64,000 nt of DNA, from positions 294,396,609-294,460,608 of the forward strand of contig NC_133325.1 of assembly GCF_042186555.1 (NCBI RefSeq), written 5' to 3'. The translations under genes and the position numbers were made by a program. Origin of the DNA: Aquarana catesbeiana (taxonomy: Eukaryota > Chordata > Amphibia > Anura > Ranidae). Positions 41,881 through 54,730 of the stretch are shown piece by piece; positions within the stretch are counted from its first letter, which is position 1; each line of letters opens with the position of its first letter. The notes under the pieces were generated by a model. The model was not told the origin of the DNA and did not search any database. It saw only the letters and a list, made by a program, of their open reading frames with translations.

Positions 41881-42360
41881 AAGAGGATTTATTGGTTTAT
41901 TATTGTTAGTGGAGGCTCACAGGACGTTCTATATAATTTTAGTGTGTTTTATTGTTGGCCACATTCATTTTAGAGACATATTGCATTATTCCCCATATTT
42001 GTGCAGACAGGAAATTGGATGAAATCTCCTCAACTGTGTCACACAGCAAAATAAATAAAATAAAATAAATTACACACATTCTATCCACACTTAAAAAAAA
42101 AAATGTTGTTTAAATATTTCTTTATATCAAGTATTTTTATATTGGTCAGGGGCAAAAGATTTCCAGTGCTTGCGAAGCTGTAATATGGTTCAATAATCTT
42201 TTGCAGAAGTACAGTTATTGTCAACATCGCAACATACAGCACTTGCGTATACATGGGGGTATTCCAAAAGCTGAATTTTAAAAATGTTTAAGTTGGCCTA
42301 ACACTTATGCATAGTGATAATACATGGTAAAATGCATGTTTTACTAGCTTAAAATGGGCA
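41881..42360 (+). other. ATP11A: ATP11A intron 1, AT-rich
   Basis: No repeat boundary or exon recognised. Confidence 0.4.
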
Positions 42361-42535
42361 CTGAGGCTTAAAGCATAACTCTTTTTTTTTTTTTTTTTAT
42401 ATTCCCAGTAAAATATTGTTTATACAAAGTCAGTAGTCACCGTGTGTCAATTCCACTCATAGGGAACCCCCCTAGTGATTTTATTTAAATTATATTTTAC
42501 TGGGAATATAATAAAGGTTATGTTTTAGGCCTCAG
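42361..42535. mobile_element. Short foldback element (175 bp)
   Basis: CTGAGGCTTAAAGCATAAC and TATATTCCCAGTAAAATAT on the left are mirrored by ATATTTTACTGGGAATATA and GTTATGTTTTAGGCCTCAG on the right. Confidence 0.85.
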
Positions 42536-43384
42536 CGGTTTTGATGCGTGGGTGGAAAGTATCCCTGTGCTTTTTTTTTTTTTTAATTTTATTTGGTAGT
42601 TGAGTGCAGATTAATATACATATCAGGCTTTTGAAATAATAGGTAGAATGCATGATTTACCAGGTTGTTGCAGCACGTGGTAGTTTGAGATTGATGATGC
42701 GTACCCTTTTTTTTTTACCTTTTGAATGACACCCAGCACACTTGCAGACGCATCCCAATACACCTGCATTGCAGCGCACCACAATTACCATATGGAAACC
42801 ATCTGTGTGTTTTGGGGAAAAATGTACCTTTTTTACTTTTTAAGTTATCAGCGCTCTCCCTCATTCCTTAAGCTAAGGATAGATTATTTTGCAAAGTGAA
42901 CAGCCTTTTATCTGTGTGTTTGTATAGCTAAAGCATTGATTGACTGGACATTTAAACATAGCAAATCAGTACAGGTGAAAATTATACGCACGGTGAACTT
43001 TGCTGCTAAAAACACTCCACAACCTGTCCGTTTCCTCTGTAAGCAATTTGGCATATTAAGAAGCACCCTATTGTGTCTAAAAAAAACTATTAGGGCCTAT
43101 GTTGACAGGCTTTTGTTCAATTTTAGAGGATTTTATATTTCCATACAAGTCTATGGGAAGGCAAAAACCTGTTTGAAACAGGTCAAACGCAGATAAGAAG
43201 TGGGATCAACTGCAAATTTTTGGCCAAAAATTTCTTAATAAGCTCAGAAGCATTGCAAACTGATCCATCAACGCAGGTCCTTACATTTAAATAAAATTGG
43301 AGGAAAATTAGTGTAATTTCTGATGTTCTGTATTAAAAGATACAGCAACAGCTTGTCAATCTTTTCTGTAAGCATTTTGGCAAA
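42536..43384 (+). other. ATP11A: ATP11A intron 1, apparently unique
   Basis: AT-rich sequence with no recognised repeat or exon. Confidence 0.4.
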
Positions 43385-43386
43385 TA

Positions 43387-43817
43387 CAGGGGGTCCCCTA
43401 GTTACAAACATCCGACTTACAAACAACTCCTACTTACAAACGGAAGGAGACAACAGGAAGTGAGAAGAAATCTACCCCTAGGAAGGGAAATTCACTCCTG
43501 TAGGAGCTATTATGGGGAAAATGTGTCTCCACTGATGCTTTATCACCAAGGCTTGTTTCCACAACAACCCAAAATTTTCAAAATCCAACTGTCATTGGGA
43601 CAGAAAGTGAGGTGAAATCTTCTGAACAGGGGGACAGACAGCAAAACAAATGTTACAGGGGAGTTAACCCTTCCCTATGCTATCCAAAAAAAGCTTATAA
43701 ATAGTTTTTTTTGGCTGGAGCTACACTTAAAAAATGTACCTGTTCCGACTTACAAACAGATTCAACTTAAGAACAAACCTACAGTGCCTAACTTGTTTGT
43801 AACCCGGGGACCCCCTG
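43387..43817. mobile_element. Mariner-type MITE (CAGGGGGTCCCC)
   Basis: This 431-bp element has ends CAGGGGGTCCCCTAGTTACA and GTAACCCGGGGACCCCCTG, with TA on both sides (43385-43386 and 43818-43819). CCGACTTACAAACAACTCC on the left is echoed by TCCGACTTACAAACAG near the right end. Confidence 0.88.
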
Positions 43818-44019
43818 TACACAGGTACTCTAATGACTAGGCTGGTGATACAGATGCGTATTATCACTTGTTTTTGTCTATAGCTGTGAAAATAGAAATG
43901 GCACTGGGAGCAGTTTAATGCTAAACTCCAGCAACCCATATTTATACACAGTCCCCCCATTTTCAGGGGCTTAAATGTAATTGGACAAATGAATATAATC
44001 ATAAATAAAATGTTATTTT

Positions 44020-44690
44020 TTAATATTTTGTTGAGAATTCTTTATTGGCAACGACTGCCTGAAGTCTGGAAACCATGGACATTAACAAAGACTGGGTTTC
44101 CTCTTTTCTGGTGCTTTGCCAGGCTCTAACTGCAGCTGTCTTCAGTTGTTCTTTGTGGGTCTCTGCCTTTAGGCTACTTTCACACTGGATCATGAGCCGT
44201 TCCAAGCCTTCTCCACACTTTTTTTTTTTCTTCCTGTCATTCTGGTACAGATTAATCTTGGTTTCATCTGTCCAAAGAATGCTTTTCCAGAACTGGTGTG
44301 GCTTTTTGGCAAAGTCTAATCTGGCTTTTCTATTCTTCAGGCTTATGAATGGTTTGCACCTTGTGGTGAACCCTCTGTATTTGCTCTCCTGAAGTCTTCT
44401 CTTGATAGTTGGCTTTGACAATGATACGCCCACCTCTTGGAGAGTGTCCTTCACTTGCCTGGATGTTGTGAGTGGGTTTTTCTTTGCCATAGAGTGGATC
44501 CTGCGATCATCCAACACTGTTGTCTTCCGTGGATGTCCAGGCCTTTTTTTATGTTGCTGAGTTCACCAATGCGTTCTTCTTTCCTCAGAATGTACCAAAC
44601 TGTTGACTTGGCCACTCCTGATGTTGCTGCTATCTCTCTGATGGATTTGTTTTGTTTTTGAAGCCTTACAATGGCCTGTTTCACTTGCAT
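44020..44690 (-). pseudogene. Tc1-like transposase, frameshifted and internally deleted
   Basis: From 44690 leftward the frame encodes VKQAIVRLQKQNKSIREIA and TSGVAKSTVWYILRKE, a paired-type helix-turn-helix. A frame change near 44520 then gives SRQVKDTLQEVGVSLSKPTI and FWKSILWTDETKINLYQND with the first catalytic aspartate (WTDE). After NLYQND the sequence jumps through a lysine run to the C-terminal phrase AVRAWQS and RLQAVVANKEFSTKY. The central part with the second aspartate and the third acidic residue is missing. The product cannot be active; normal length is about 340 residues. Confidence 0.92.
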
Positions 44691-44901
44691 GGACAGCTCT
44701 GCAAAAGGGGGGATGGCTATTCTTAAGAGCTGTAGTTCCTAAACCCTTCCGATTTGGATGTACATACCCTCAAATTAAACCTGAGAGTGTGCGCTTTCAG
44801 CTCATATCCATTTTAGAACTATAGCTTGAATATTTTTCGGTCAATGCCTGGAAAAAACTAAAATCGTGCCTCTGTCCAAGTTATATATGGACCTAACTGT
44901 A
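44020..44901 (-). mobile_element. Tc1-type transposon relic
   Basis: The 5' terminus (minus strand) is at 44901 and reads TACAGTTAGGTCCATATATA then ACTTGGACAGAGGCACG, a recognised Tc1-like end. The transposase relic follows. No matching terminus was found on the left, where ordinary sequence resumes near 44000. Confidence 0.85.
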
Positions 44902-44904
44902 TAT

Positions 44905-45350
44905 TGGGCCCGTTTGGCTTGATGTAAGTACGCATATCTAATATCTTGAGGGCCAGCGGGGGATGCTGTAAATTATTGTAGTAGTCTGTGCTACATACAG
45001 TGAGAGCCATGATCTTGGTTCTGTGAGTGGCTGCCCCACTACACAATGGCCACAGTCACTTCATCAATACATATGCCATGCCTTGTTTTTGTTCAGTGAA
45101 TATAAGTGGTTCTCTGATTAGACAAGTTGGAGATTGCGACATCGCCATCCCATCTCTCAGAACTTTTGATCTTCAATAAAAAAATACAAGGCATTCTGTG
45201 AATGGCAGAGGTGCCAAGCTGGTGCCCCTCTGTGGTCAGTATGCAGAGGGGAAGCCGCTTGCGTAGCACCTGGAAGATTTACAACAACCCCTGCAACTCT
45301 TTGGATATCGGCTATTCATACTCCCATCAAGCCAAGCTGGCCCAATGTAA
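44905..45350 (+). other. ATP11A: ATP11A intron 1, unassigned
   Basis: No recognised repeat or exon. Confidence 0.35.
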
Positions 45351-45351
45351 A

Positions 45352-45720
45352 GCCTAGTACACACTTTGAGATTATTGGACGAATGATCGTCCTTTTTTTT
45401 TTTTTTTTTTTTTTTTTTTGCATACTAATCGAAAACGAGTAGGTTACTAAAGAAAGAAAGTTCCTGCACGACAGAATAAAAATTTGGAAGCGATTTAATG
45501 TGTTTGTATTGCATTTTCGGACGAAATGTGTACTGATTAAACGAAAATCGTACTATCTGGTATGGTACGAGAAACATTTTCATGTTTGCTCCTTTTGGAT
45601 AATTTCGGATGAAAGGCCTCTGCCAGACAGTAGCCACTACCTTCTTCCACCATTTTTCCCAGTCCATGGACCACATGAAAAGGCAGCCCACTCCTGTGTG
45701 TTGGTTTTTTATAAGTTTTT
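45352..45720. mobile_element. PIF/Harbinger-type MITE, one end only
   Basis: AGCCTAGTACACACTTTGAG after TAA matches the left end of the element at 53461. A T run lies at 45393-45419. The opposite end is not found. Confidence 0.55.
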
Positions 45721-45911
45721 ATAGTTTTTAAACTGATTGGTTGCTGCAGATGGCAGGAAAGCCTTGTTCAGAAGAGACGTTAAATAACCAGGGAGGCAAC
45801 CACAATTTATCATAGTGAGAACATGCATGCAGCAAAGCGGCATGAATCGCAGAGGCATGAATTATTCATTATCTGCTTCAAGACTCTCTCATCCCTAGTC
45901 ATAGACTATAA

Positions 45912-46331
45912 TGCCGTGTACACACGACCGGACTTTTCGACCGAACTGGTCCGCCAGAACGAATCTGTCGGACAATCCGACCCTGTATGGTCTTCATCGG
46001 ACCTCCGGTGGACCTTTTCGGTCGAAAATCAGACGGACTTTAGATTTAAAACATGATTTGAAACATGTTTCAAATCTTTCCGACGGATTTGAGTCCGGTC
46101 GAAAAATCCGGTCGTCTGTATGCTAGTCCGACGGACAAAAACTGACGCTAGGGCAGCTATTGGCTACGAATGTCCTTATTTTAGTCCGGTCGTACGTCAT
46201 CACATTCGAATCCGTCGGACTTTCGTGTGACCGTGTGTAGACAAGTACAATTCGACGGAAGTCCGTGGAAGGTCCATCGAATAGTCCGACGGGCTTAAGT
46301 CCGTCGAAAGTCCGGTCGTGTGTACACGGCA
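45912..46331. mobile_element. PIF/Harbinger-type MITE (TGCCGTGTACAC family, copy 2)
   Basis: TGCCGTGTACACACGACCGG to CCGGTCGTGTGTACACGGCA, 420 bp, with the direct duplication TAA at 45909-45911 and 46332-46334. A 3-bp TAA/TTA duplication is characteristic of PIF/Harbinger elements. Confidence 0.88.
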
Positions 46332-46334
46332 TAA

Positions 46335-47631
46335 GACTGAAAAGAGAAGTTTTCTCCTGCTCATTGGTAGTACAACCAATGATGCATATACAGCAATAAC
46401 TACATTGGGGACAAGATTACCTGATGAAGAGAACAAGACTGGTCATAGACAAGCCTGTGTGGCGTTATCTTCCATGCTCCTACAAGCTAAACCACTACCA
46501 GGGCCTGTGTTTCTCTCCTTTATACGGTCAGTAATACATGTGTGGTACATCTAATCATTCCTCTCCATAGAGTGAATGATATAGAACCTGTTCTCAGGAA
46601 CATTTTCTAAGTTGAAAATTTCCTTGTACAATAATAAGCACCCCTTATCAAGTAATTCAGAAAAGAGCTTGATAATCGCAAGATGTTCAAATCTTGAGAA
46701 ATGTGTGTGTTTATCGCGCTGTCTGTGGCCAAATGTTGTCATCATTTGACAGCCATTACTGTAAATTGCTGATGTAAACTCTGAGATAAATAAATAGATG
46801 AAAATCACTATGCTTTCTCTGTACTAATATAATTAATGTATATTAGAATACCATTACTTCACTTTCAGCACGTACGTTGTATATTGATTACAGCCATTAC
46901 TGCATATGCCCATCTTTATAAAACAACTATGGAGCAATGGACTTTTATAATGCAAAAGTATACATAACAAATATTTTCATGAGCTAGATTTTTTTTTTTT
47001 GGAAGTAGGAAGTTAGGGGGATTCAAACGCTGAACAGGGAACTGAATCTATTGCTTGTATAGACTGTGTATTTGAATTTTGTTTACACTGGAAATGTCTG
47101 TTGTTTTTATTCCAATAAAAGTTAATTGATTTTTTTTTAAAATGTTGAACAGTAAAAAGGTTAATTATATTTTTATGCAGCATAAAATGTACAAAGAAGT
47201 TGCCTAATACCACACAGTTTATTTAGAATGTTAGTTTTTCACATAAAAGCACCTATCTTGGTGTTCCCCTGTGCTGTTTGTGTTCCTTGTCAAAATACTC
47301 CACACTTGACTAAAATTCAGTTCCCCTACCCTCCTGGTAAAGTATTTATCACAGTGGCTGTAACGGAGAGCCACAACTTTATATTTGATGATGTGTACTG
47401 GAGTACAGCCAAAGGCACACGGTTACAAGGCTTCATCTGATAATTGCATTGGCTTAGTCTGGCTATTTAACATCATGTTATTTTAGGTAAGGGTGAACCA
47501 GTGCTGTGCTTGGTGTAAAAAAAGGATGGTGTGAAAAAAACACGATCAAAAAAGGATATTTATAAGTTAACACATTGAAACTTGTTCAGATGGCAATAAG
47601 CAAGGCTTTTGACCTTCCTGTGAAAATACGA
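46335..47631 (+). other. ATP11A: ATP11A intron 1, apparently unique
   Basis: AT-rich; no repeat family or exon recognised. Confidence 0.45.
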
Positions 47632-47633
47632 TA

Positions 47634-47907
47634 GGGTTGATTTACTGAAGACAAATAGACTGTGCTTTTTGCAAAATATATTTGCTCCACATCTTAGTAA
47701 TTGAGCAGAGGCTCTGCTGACTTCCATCATCCGATCAAGTGCAAGCAAAAATGCTGCATTTTTTTTTTTTTTTCCTTGCACGTAATTGGGTATTCCTTGG
47801 CGGGTGAAGCATTACCTCATTTACTAAACTCTGGAGCAACTGCACTTGCAGAGTGCAACTACACTTTGCAAAGTGCACAGTTTATTTGCCTTTAGTAAAT
47901 CAACCCC
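47634..47907. mobile_element. Mariner-type MITE (GGGTTGATTTACT ends)
   Basis: GGGTTGATTTACTGAAG and CTTTAGTAAATCAACCCC are inverted ends. TA lies at 47632-47633 and 47908-47909. TTTGCAAA(A/G)T-rich interior. Confidence 0.82.
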
Positions 47908-47909
47908 TA

Positions 47910-48126
47910 GGTTACATAGTTACATAGTAGGTGAGGTTAAAAAAAGACACAAGTCCATCAAGTCCAACCTATGTGTGTGATTATATGTCAGTCTTACCTT
48001 GTATATCCCTGTATGTTGCGGTCGTTCAGGTGCTTATCTAATCGTTTTTTGAAACTATCGATGCCCCCCAGGTGTCTATCTTTTCATAATGATCCCCTTA
48101 TTGTAATACTTTGTGAGACACCGACC
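47910..48126 (+). mobile_element. TACATAG-type dispersed repeat, copy 2
   Basis: GGTTACATAGTTACATAGTA, GACACAAGTCCATCAAGTCC and TATCGATGCCCCCCAGG follow the order of the copy at 22713. It begins directly after the TA of the preceding MITE. Confidence 0.75.
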
Positions 48127-51111
48127 CTGAAGTAAGTATGTGGCATGTGAAGATGCAAACAAGAAAATTGCTTGCTTGTTCCAGGTCCCTAAATCAGAAA
48201 GTAGTGAAGCCATAAGGTCAGCATGAGAGCCACACCACTAGCATTTTCCGCAATGGTTATCAACATGTTTATCGGAGAACAGGTTGAACATTTTGCCGTT
48301 AAGTTAAATGAGAATAATAGCTCACACAGGCTTTCAGGTATTCCTAGAAATCAGTCTTTCTGGAATCTGCCAGTGTTGCCAGACTTAACGCTGGAAACCT
48401 TTTATCATTTTATTTCAAGCCAGCTGCAAAAATATAGTGGTTGAATGTTTGATTGCCAAACATTCAACCTTCACATGTGCATGTTCCAAGCATGTATGTA
48501 CAGTATATGTTCTAATTCTTAAACCTGATTTGTCTCCCCAGGAGGACCCTGGGGGGTGGAAATGAAGGCTACTGGCCAGGATGTTCAGACCCATCTTCAA
48601 TCTGACAAGTGACAGCCAGTTTGTGCTGAGTTTTTTTGAGGTGTACTATCTGGTCTTCTCCATTTACAACCTAACTACACAGCTAGAATGAAAGCCATCC
48701 TCTCCATAGTTGGCCAGGGGGTGTCATGCTTCAGAACAGGGGATTGCTTTTATTAAGTGGTTTGGAGTGCTTATGGCCAGTTTCAGGTTGATCTATTTTG
48801 CTGCTTAGAAGAGAAGTGCTTTATGGTCACTAGAATGTTATCCTGCTGTAGAGGCTGTATTACTACCTATACATTGCCCTGACTGCAAATGACTGTGTTC
48901 TTTGGACCTTAATTCTTCTATTTGTTTGAGGCTCCTCACCTGTTGACGGAACCCTTCTACACTACTTTCAAGATATGGAGTCCCTGTTTGTTCTTGGGTG
49001 TTATCCCACATTACTCCTTCAGTGATGATCTCCACTCAATTGAGGGGGGAAAAAAGCGATAGTAGGCCTGGCCAGCAATCTGTAGCTAACAATGGCTATG
49101 AACAGTCTGAAGACCTTTGTAGTTTTGCCAAGATTAGAAAGCCAGAGTGAGGTCACAACTCCAATGCCAGTCGGTTCTACCTTGTCTGGAATTAAAGAAC
49201 CTTCAATTCCCTGATATCTTGTTTAAAAAAATATGTAAAGTTTATGGGAGGTTCATATTTTCAGCATGTGTGTAAGACGTTCTTAACACTGCTTTGCATT
49301 CTACTGCTGTATAATGTTTTCTATAACCCAGGTAGCAAGGATAACTTTTCAGAAATGTGTGGCAGTGTTGAATTGTAAGTCTCGTTAACTTGCTGCACAT
49401 TTTCACTGGCACGTTTTACACTTGCAGAGCACTTGAAGCACAAGTTCTAGTTGACACTTTTCCAATTTGAAGCAAATTTGCATAGTGAGTCTCTAGCAAG
49501 AGTGGTGGGATGACTATTGCACAACCTAACTGAACCAGAACTTGCAGAATGTTTGCAAAGAAAGTTGATCTGGAGACATGCAATGCAGACTTGCTGCAAT
49601 TGTGTAACAGACTTGTGAAGCCGGGCAAGTCTAGCATTAGCTTACAAGTCATTTTCAAACCTGTAGCTCAATTGTTATCTGGGAAGCTGCTGGATTTTCT
49701 TGTTTAAATGTATATTCGTACCTTCTCTCTATATATGCAGCATGTTCAAAAATATGTACCTTCCTATTCATAAATTAAGAATTTTATTAAAAAAAACAAA
49801 ACAAAAAACTCTCCAATTCCAGGTCAGTGCTTCAGAACGCACTGAAGCAATTGGAATTGTATGATGGCCAGGGAACTGGCATTTTTTAAAAAGAGGTCAG
49901 CTACAACATCTTTCATATTTTCGTGCTACAAGTGTCTTATTTGCTGTGCATAAAAATCTATTGTCTAAAATCTAACCATACTAAAATCAATATTACCCAG
50001 TTCAAAGTTGCTGCTTATTGCATGAGTGAAGTTGTTCTCAACCTACAAAAATGATTTACATTTTGAATGTAAAAAGTATTTGAATATTCCATTCAAATCA
50101 GATTGCTCTTGAGTTTGTTTTTCAAGTGTCATTGTTTGCCATTTATTTTTTGTATTAGTATTTTAGTATTTTATATGATCTTTGTTGTGATTCCTCTCTC
50201 GGGAACTCTTATGAGTGAGACTTTGTGCTTGAGTTCCTGGTTCTGTTCAGCACGTGGTCATTATAAGGGGTAACCTCTCTCCCTTTTGGAGTATTGGATA
50301 GGAAACATTGAAGGGAGATCTCAATATTGTAGTATTTAAGATCTATAAGAAGCCAGGAGTTCACTCACAGCCAATCAGGTCCCACTTATACTTAAGTAGT
50401 TACTTTTGGGTGGGCTGGTGATTTAAAAGCACTGAAGTCTTAGGTAATAGATCTGTTTGTCGGGTACACAAGAGTGTTAAGAAGCCTCCAAATTCCAGCA
50501 GGAACTGAGCTATTAAGTTTGTGTTGACTTGTGCTTTAAAATGTAATTCTATTCCTTCCACTACAAAAGGACATATAGTACAATTCAATTTTAATAGGTC
50601 GTTCTTGAAATGAAATTCTAGTGTTACAAAATCTGTTGCAGCACAAACATTCTTTTAACAAGTGCAATTTGGGATTTCTTAATTGTATTGTGGAGAGCAA
50701 TACAGAATAAGTGGATGAAACGTTTTATTTGCTATACTTAAAATATTTTTACAATGCCAAATTAGAGTTCAAGAAAGGCCGAGGGACATCAAGGCTGAAA
50801 AGGGGTGAGCAGCATAAATTGATGTCATCATGAACTCAAACCCATGTCTAACCAAGTTTAAAAAAAAAAAAAAATTCCAGTCTCTCTAATTTCTTATTTT
50901 ATTTCTCTTTTAACAATAAGGGGCATATTTATAAAGGAGGGAAGGGGACTTTCACTAGATATTCACTGGTGAGGAATCAATCACTTTAATTTAAACTCCT
51001 GTACCAGAATGATTAACCTTTAGTGAACATTTGGTAAAAGTCAGCTTAACGGTGTTATAAATATGCCCTTAAATTTAATTCTACTTTTATACTAAAGCTA
51101 AATTTATTTTA
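48127..51111 (+). other. ATP11A: ATP11A intron 1, longest stretch without recognised repeats
   Basis: Nearly 3 kb of AT-rich sequence in which I see neither repeat boundaries nor an exon. Short open frames here have no recognisable motif. Confidence 0.45.
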
Positions 51112-52022
51112 AAAGAAGAATTTTTTTTATATTTTATTTTCATATTAAATAAAATAAAAACCTGTCGACAATGTAAACATAGTGTACCAAAGTTGTATCC
51201 ACCACATTACATAATATTGTACAATTATACAAAGTTTGATAGTCCTGAAGTAGTATTCCCCAACTACTTGCTGTTCCACCATCGATATGCAGATGACCAC
51301 TTCTGAAATGTAGAATGATTGCACTTTAAATCAATATTTGTAATATATATAATATAGAGCGCAAATATTTGGGTACATTGCATATACACGTATATTTAGA
51401 CATTCTTAGTGAGAGCACTCCTTCAGCTAGAGAGGGAACCACAAACCGTCTGTGTTAATTGCCCTTCCTGATATACAATGACCGCTTTATCATATCCAAA
51501 AATGTGACACCAAAAGAAGGGGGCAGTATTTAAGCTGTAAAAAGAAAGGAAAGGCGGAAGTAAATCCACTGGGTGATAATGGTACATATCCACCCAGTAG
51601 AAGGCTTGATCCATTTAGATTATGATTATCCAAATCGAATCAGCCAGGGGTATTCTAATAAACAGCCTGGTGTAGTCAACAAATAAAGGGGAATACTTAC
51701 TAGCAAAGTGCAATCATTCTATATTTCAGAAGTGGTATAAATCCCTGAAGAAGATTTTGCTTATGCTTATATATTTCGAAACTAGTTGGATATCCCTATC
51801 TATTAATAACCATCTGCATATCGATGGTGGAACAGCAAGTAGTTGGGGAATACCACTTCAGGACTATCAAACCTTGTATAATATCATGTAAAGTGATGGA
51901 TACAACTTTGGTATACTATGTTTACATTGTCGACAGGTTTTTTATTATCAATGCAATTTTATTTAATATGAAAATAAATATTTATTTTAAATAATATAAA
52001 AAGGAAAAGAAAAATTCTTCTT
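51112..52022. mobile_element. Foldback element with about 215-bp arms
   Basis: The left arm (51112-51326) and right arm (51712-52022) are complementary through CCTGTCGACAATGTAAACAT, TTGTATCCA, CCACCATCGATATGCAGATG and TAGAATGATTGCACTTT. The right arm has about 80 extra bases holding CCCTGAAGAAGATTTTG and TATATTTCGAAACTAG. Confidence 0.9.
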
Positions 52023-52255
52023 TTGAAATTGCCTTAAAAATCCCAATTTTTAGAGGTTAAAACACAATCAGTATTTAAAGGGACAATGGCAATTACGCAC
52101 AAAGCTACATGAGTCCTCATTTTTAAAGCAAAATTTATGTCTTGCATTTCCCAAGAGCAAAGCCGTATAACCTGGACTGGATTTGAATTATGTCCTCTAA
52201 TCCATTTTCCCCTATGGCCTGTGTACCCACACCATTTGTATGCAGTAGCTGTACA

Positions 52256-52648
52256 GTGGAGTTGATTTACTAAAACTATAGTGCAAAATCTGGTGCAGCT
52301 GTGCATAGTAACCAATCAGCTTCTAACATAACTCCAGCTTGTTCGGTGGGTGGGCCTTAATGCCATGTGGTCGCGTATATGTGTCAAACAGCACGGTAGC
52401 TGGCAGGTACCGGAAAGCTACTGATGCATATTTGGGATCGGGAGCTTTTTGATCATGTGACCGTAGTGACAGCCAATCGCAGTGTTCAAATGACCCAAAT
52501 TCCCAGCTTTTAGAACCCTTGGAGGGACAGAAGGCGGTCAGCATGAAGAGGTTAAGCTTTGACCAAAAAAAAAAAATAGAAGCTGTTTTGTTTCTACGCA
52601 GAGCTGCACTAGATTTAGCTTTCTCCAGTTTTAGGAAATCAACCCCCG
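52256..52648. mobile_element. Mariner-type MITE (GTTGATTTACT ends), interrupted
   Basis: GTTGATTTACTAAAACTATAG on the left and TTTTAGGAAATCAACCCC on the right are the ends seen at 47634. The middle (about 52335-52556) is a fragment of another repeat ending GAAGAGGTTAAG. Confidence 0.65.
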
Positions 52649-53210
52649 TGTGTTTGAACTGTACTGGACAGCTGTGACATTTAATTAAAGTGATTTAACC
52701 AGCATTTGGGATGCAAAGCTTTCTAAAGAGATGAGACTTTCCAGCTTATCTTGGGTTTAGTCTTAGGTGGTCCAATCTTTAACAAATTTGGCCATTAATG
52801 ATTTGAGATTAAACAGAAATTGTGCGGTAACCATATGCTCACCCTAATGTAGGTACTGGGTGACGGGAGTTTGCATATGTCCAAAACATATTATAATATT
52901 TGTATATTTGGTTAAATGTGGAAGGCATTATGAAAGCTGATTTTGATACACTTCCTGTCCTACCAGAGAAGTAATCAGAGATCTTTGCAATGTTTGTTAT
53001 TGCTGTATGTGTTTATTATTGGGAAATTTATCTTGATTTCCTATCCCGGTAGTACCAGTTACTTGGACTAGAAGTGATAGGAAATCTCCTGGCATGGCAA
53101 TAAAAACCTGATGGGGACTTGTGAATTTTGCTTCTCTGCAGCACCTCTGTTGGAAGATGTTCCTTCTCTTCCTTTTCAGGTGGCACCAAAAAGTAATAAT
53201 ATTAAAAGCG
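52649..53210 (+). other. ATP11A: ATP11A intron 1, unassigned
   Basis: No recognised repeat or exon. Confidence 0.35.
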
Positions 53211-53460
53211 TTAAAGCGGTATTAAACCCAAAACCAATATATTGCAGCTTACCAATCATTAGATGTGGTGGCTGAATTATTTTGTTTTTTTTTCCTTGTT
53301 TTTTTTCCCCCTCTGTTTTCACCTGGTGATCTGGCCAGTAACACACCTCCTGTATCAGAGTGCCCCCACTCTGGGTGAAGGTGCACAGGGGGGCACCTTT
53401 TGGATAGCAGCATTATCAATCTGGGGGAGTGGGGGGTGTTAGCAGATTTAATTACTCTAC

Positions 53461-53781
53461 AGCCTAGTACACACTGGCTGACTGTCAGGTGGCATCGGCC
53501 GGCTCAATAAAAAACGGCTGACACGCGACATTCTGTCAGGCGAGCATACTGGAAAACCAGCAGCCGATCAGCTCTCTCAGCCAATGGCTGAGGGCGCTGA
53601 TCGGAGTGTTCTGGCGGGGGGCCATCCCCTTGTCAGAACACAATAACACAGCAGGGGAGATCACTGTACTAACATCGGATTGTTAGTACAGCGGCTTTGA
53701 CCGGAACTGTCAGTTTGTTTGGGGGTTTTTTTTGCTTTCAACCCACCGGGTTGAACGCAAAAACATTGTGTGTACCAGGCT
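53461..53781. mobile_element. PIF/Harbinger-type MITE (AGCCTAGTACACAC family)
   Basis: AGCCTAGTACACACTGGC to TTGTGTGTACCAGGCT, 321 bp. The flanks are TAC and TAA, so the duplication carries one mismatch. Confidence 0.75.
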
Positions 53782-53784
53782 TAA

Positions 53785-54727
53785 CGAATCTAAGCTGAAC
53801 TCCAGCTAACACTTTTTAAACCATTACAGCAGACAGTGTTTTTTTTTTTTTTTTCCTTTTTCTTTCGGATAAGGGCTTTATATAAAGAAAACTGATCATT
53901 GTAAGCACCCCTGCCAGTGTTGAATGGTTTGTCTCATCCATGTGAATGATACATCTTGCAAGAGAGCTTGTTCTATTGAAAAACTTACTGGCCACCAGCT
54001 CACCAGATGAAAATAGAAGAAAGAAAGCCTTAAAAAAAAAAAAAAAAGGAATGCAGCCATCACATTTAAGAATTGGTATGCAGCAATGTGTTGTATAATA
54101 AATGTTTGAGTCTTGGATTTTATACCACTTTAATTTGGGTATCATATCTGCCTGATGTAAGTTACCTCATATCAGTATAAAATAACAAAATAATCCATAT
54201 AGTATATTTCCATTAAAATTGTGTACTTAATGTAAAGAATGCATTTACAGTAATCATTAAACCCAGATTACAGCAATTAGGAAGTAAGCAAAAAAATCCC
54301 TAAAGCAGCAAATTATCCCTTTTTTTTAGCAGTTGGTTTTATTTCATAAAGTGTTTTCATTTTTTAAATGCAGTAAGCCATAACAATCAATAAAAATGTA
54401 TTCTGCTGTAGTCTGAATAATTTGATTGGTTATTATGGATAGCAGCACTTAAAGAGGTATTTCACCCTACCTCAAATTACATTTCAAATCCCTAATAACT
54501 ATCTCTGTATAAAAATTAGAAAAATGTACTAGTCCCAGCATTGTCTCTCTTGCAGACAAAGTTCTATTTCGGCACTCTGCTCCTATGATGCCATCTTGAA
54601 ACAAGATTTTCTGAATGCACAGACAACACTGCAGGTCTTTGTCTTGCCTATGTTCCTTGTTAGAGACCTGTAGTATAGACCCGGCAAAGACCCATGCAAC
54701 AGGGGGTCTTATGCATCTGCAGACATG
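53785..54727 (+). other. ATP11A: ATP11A intron 1, AT-rich
   Basis: Contains short A and T runs near 53838-53854 and 54031-54047; no repeat family or exon recognised. Confidence 0.4.
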
Positions 54728-54730
54728 TAA

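Noticed and set aside
44020..44690. Possible domesticated transposase gene
   Set aside because: The frame is broken and the catalytic centre is deleted, with a Tc1 terminus adjoining it.
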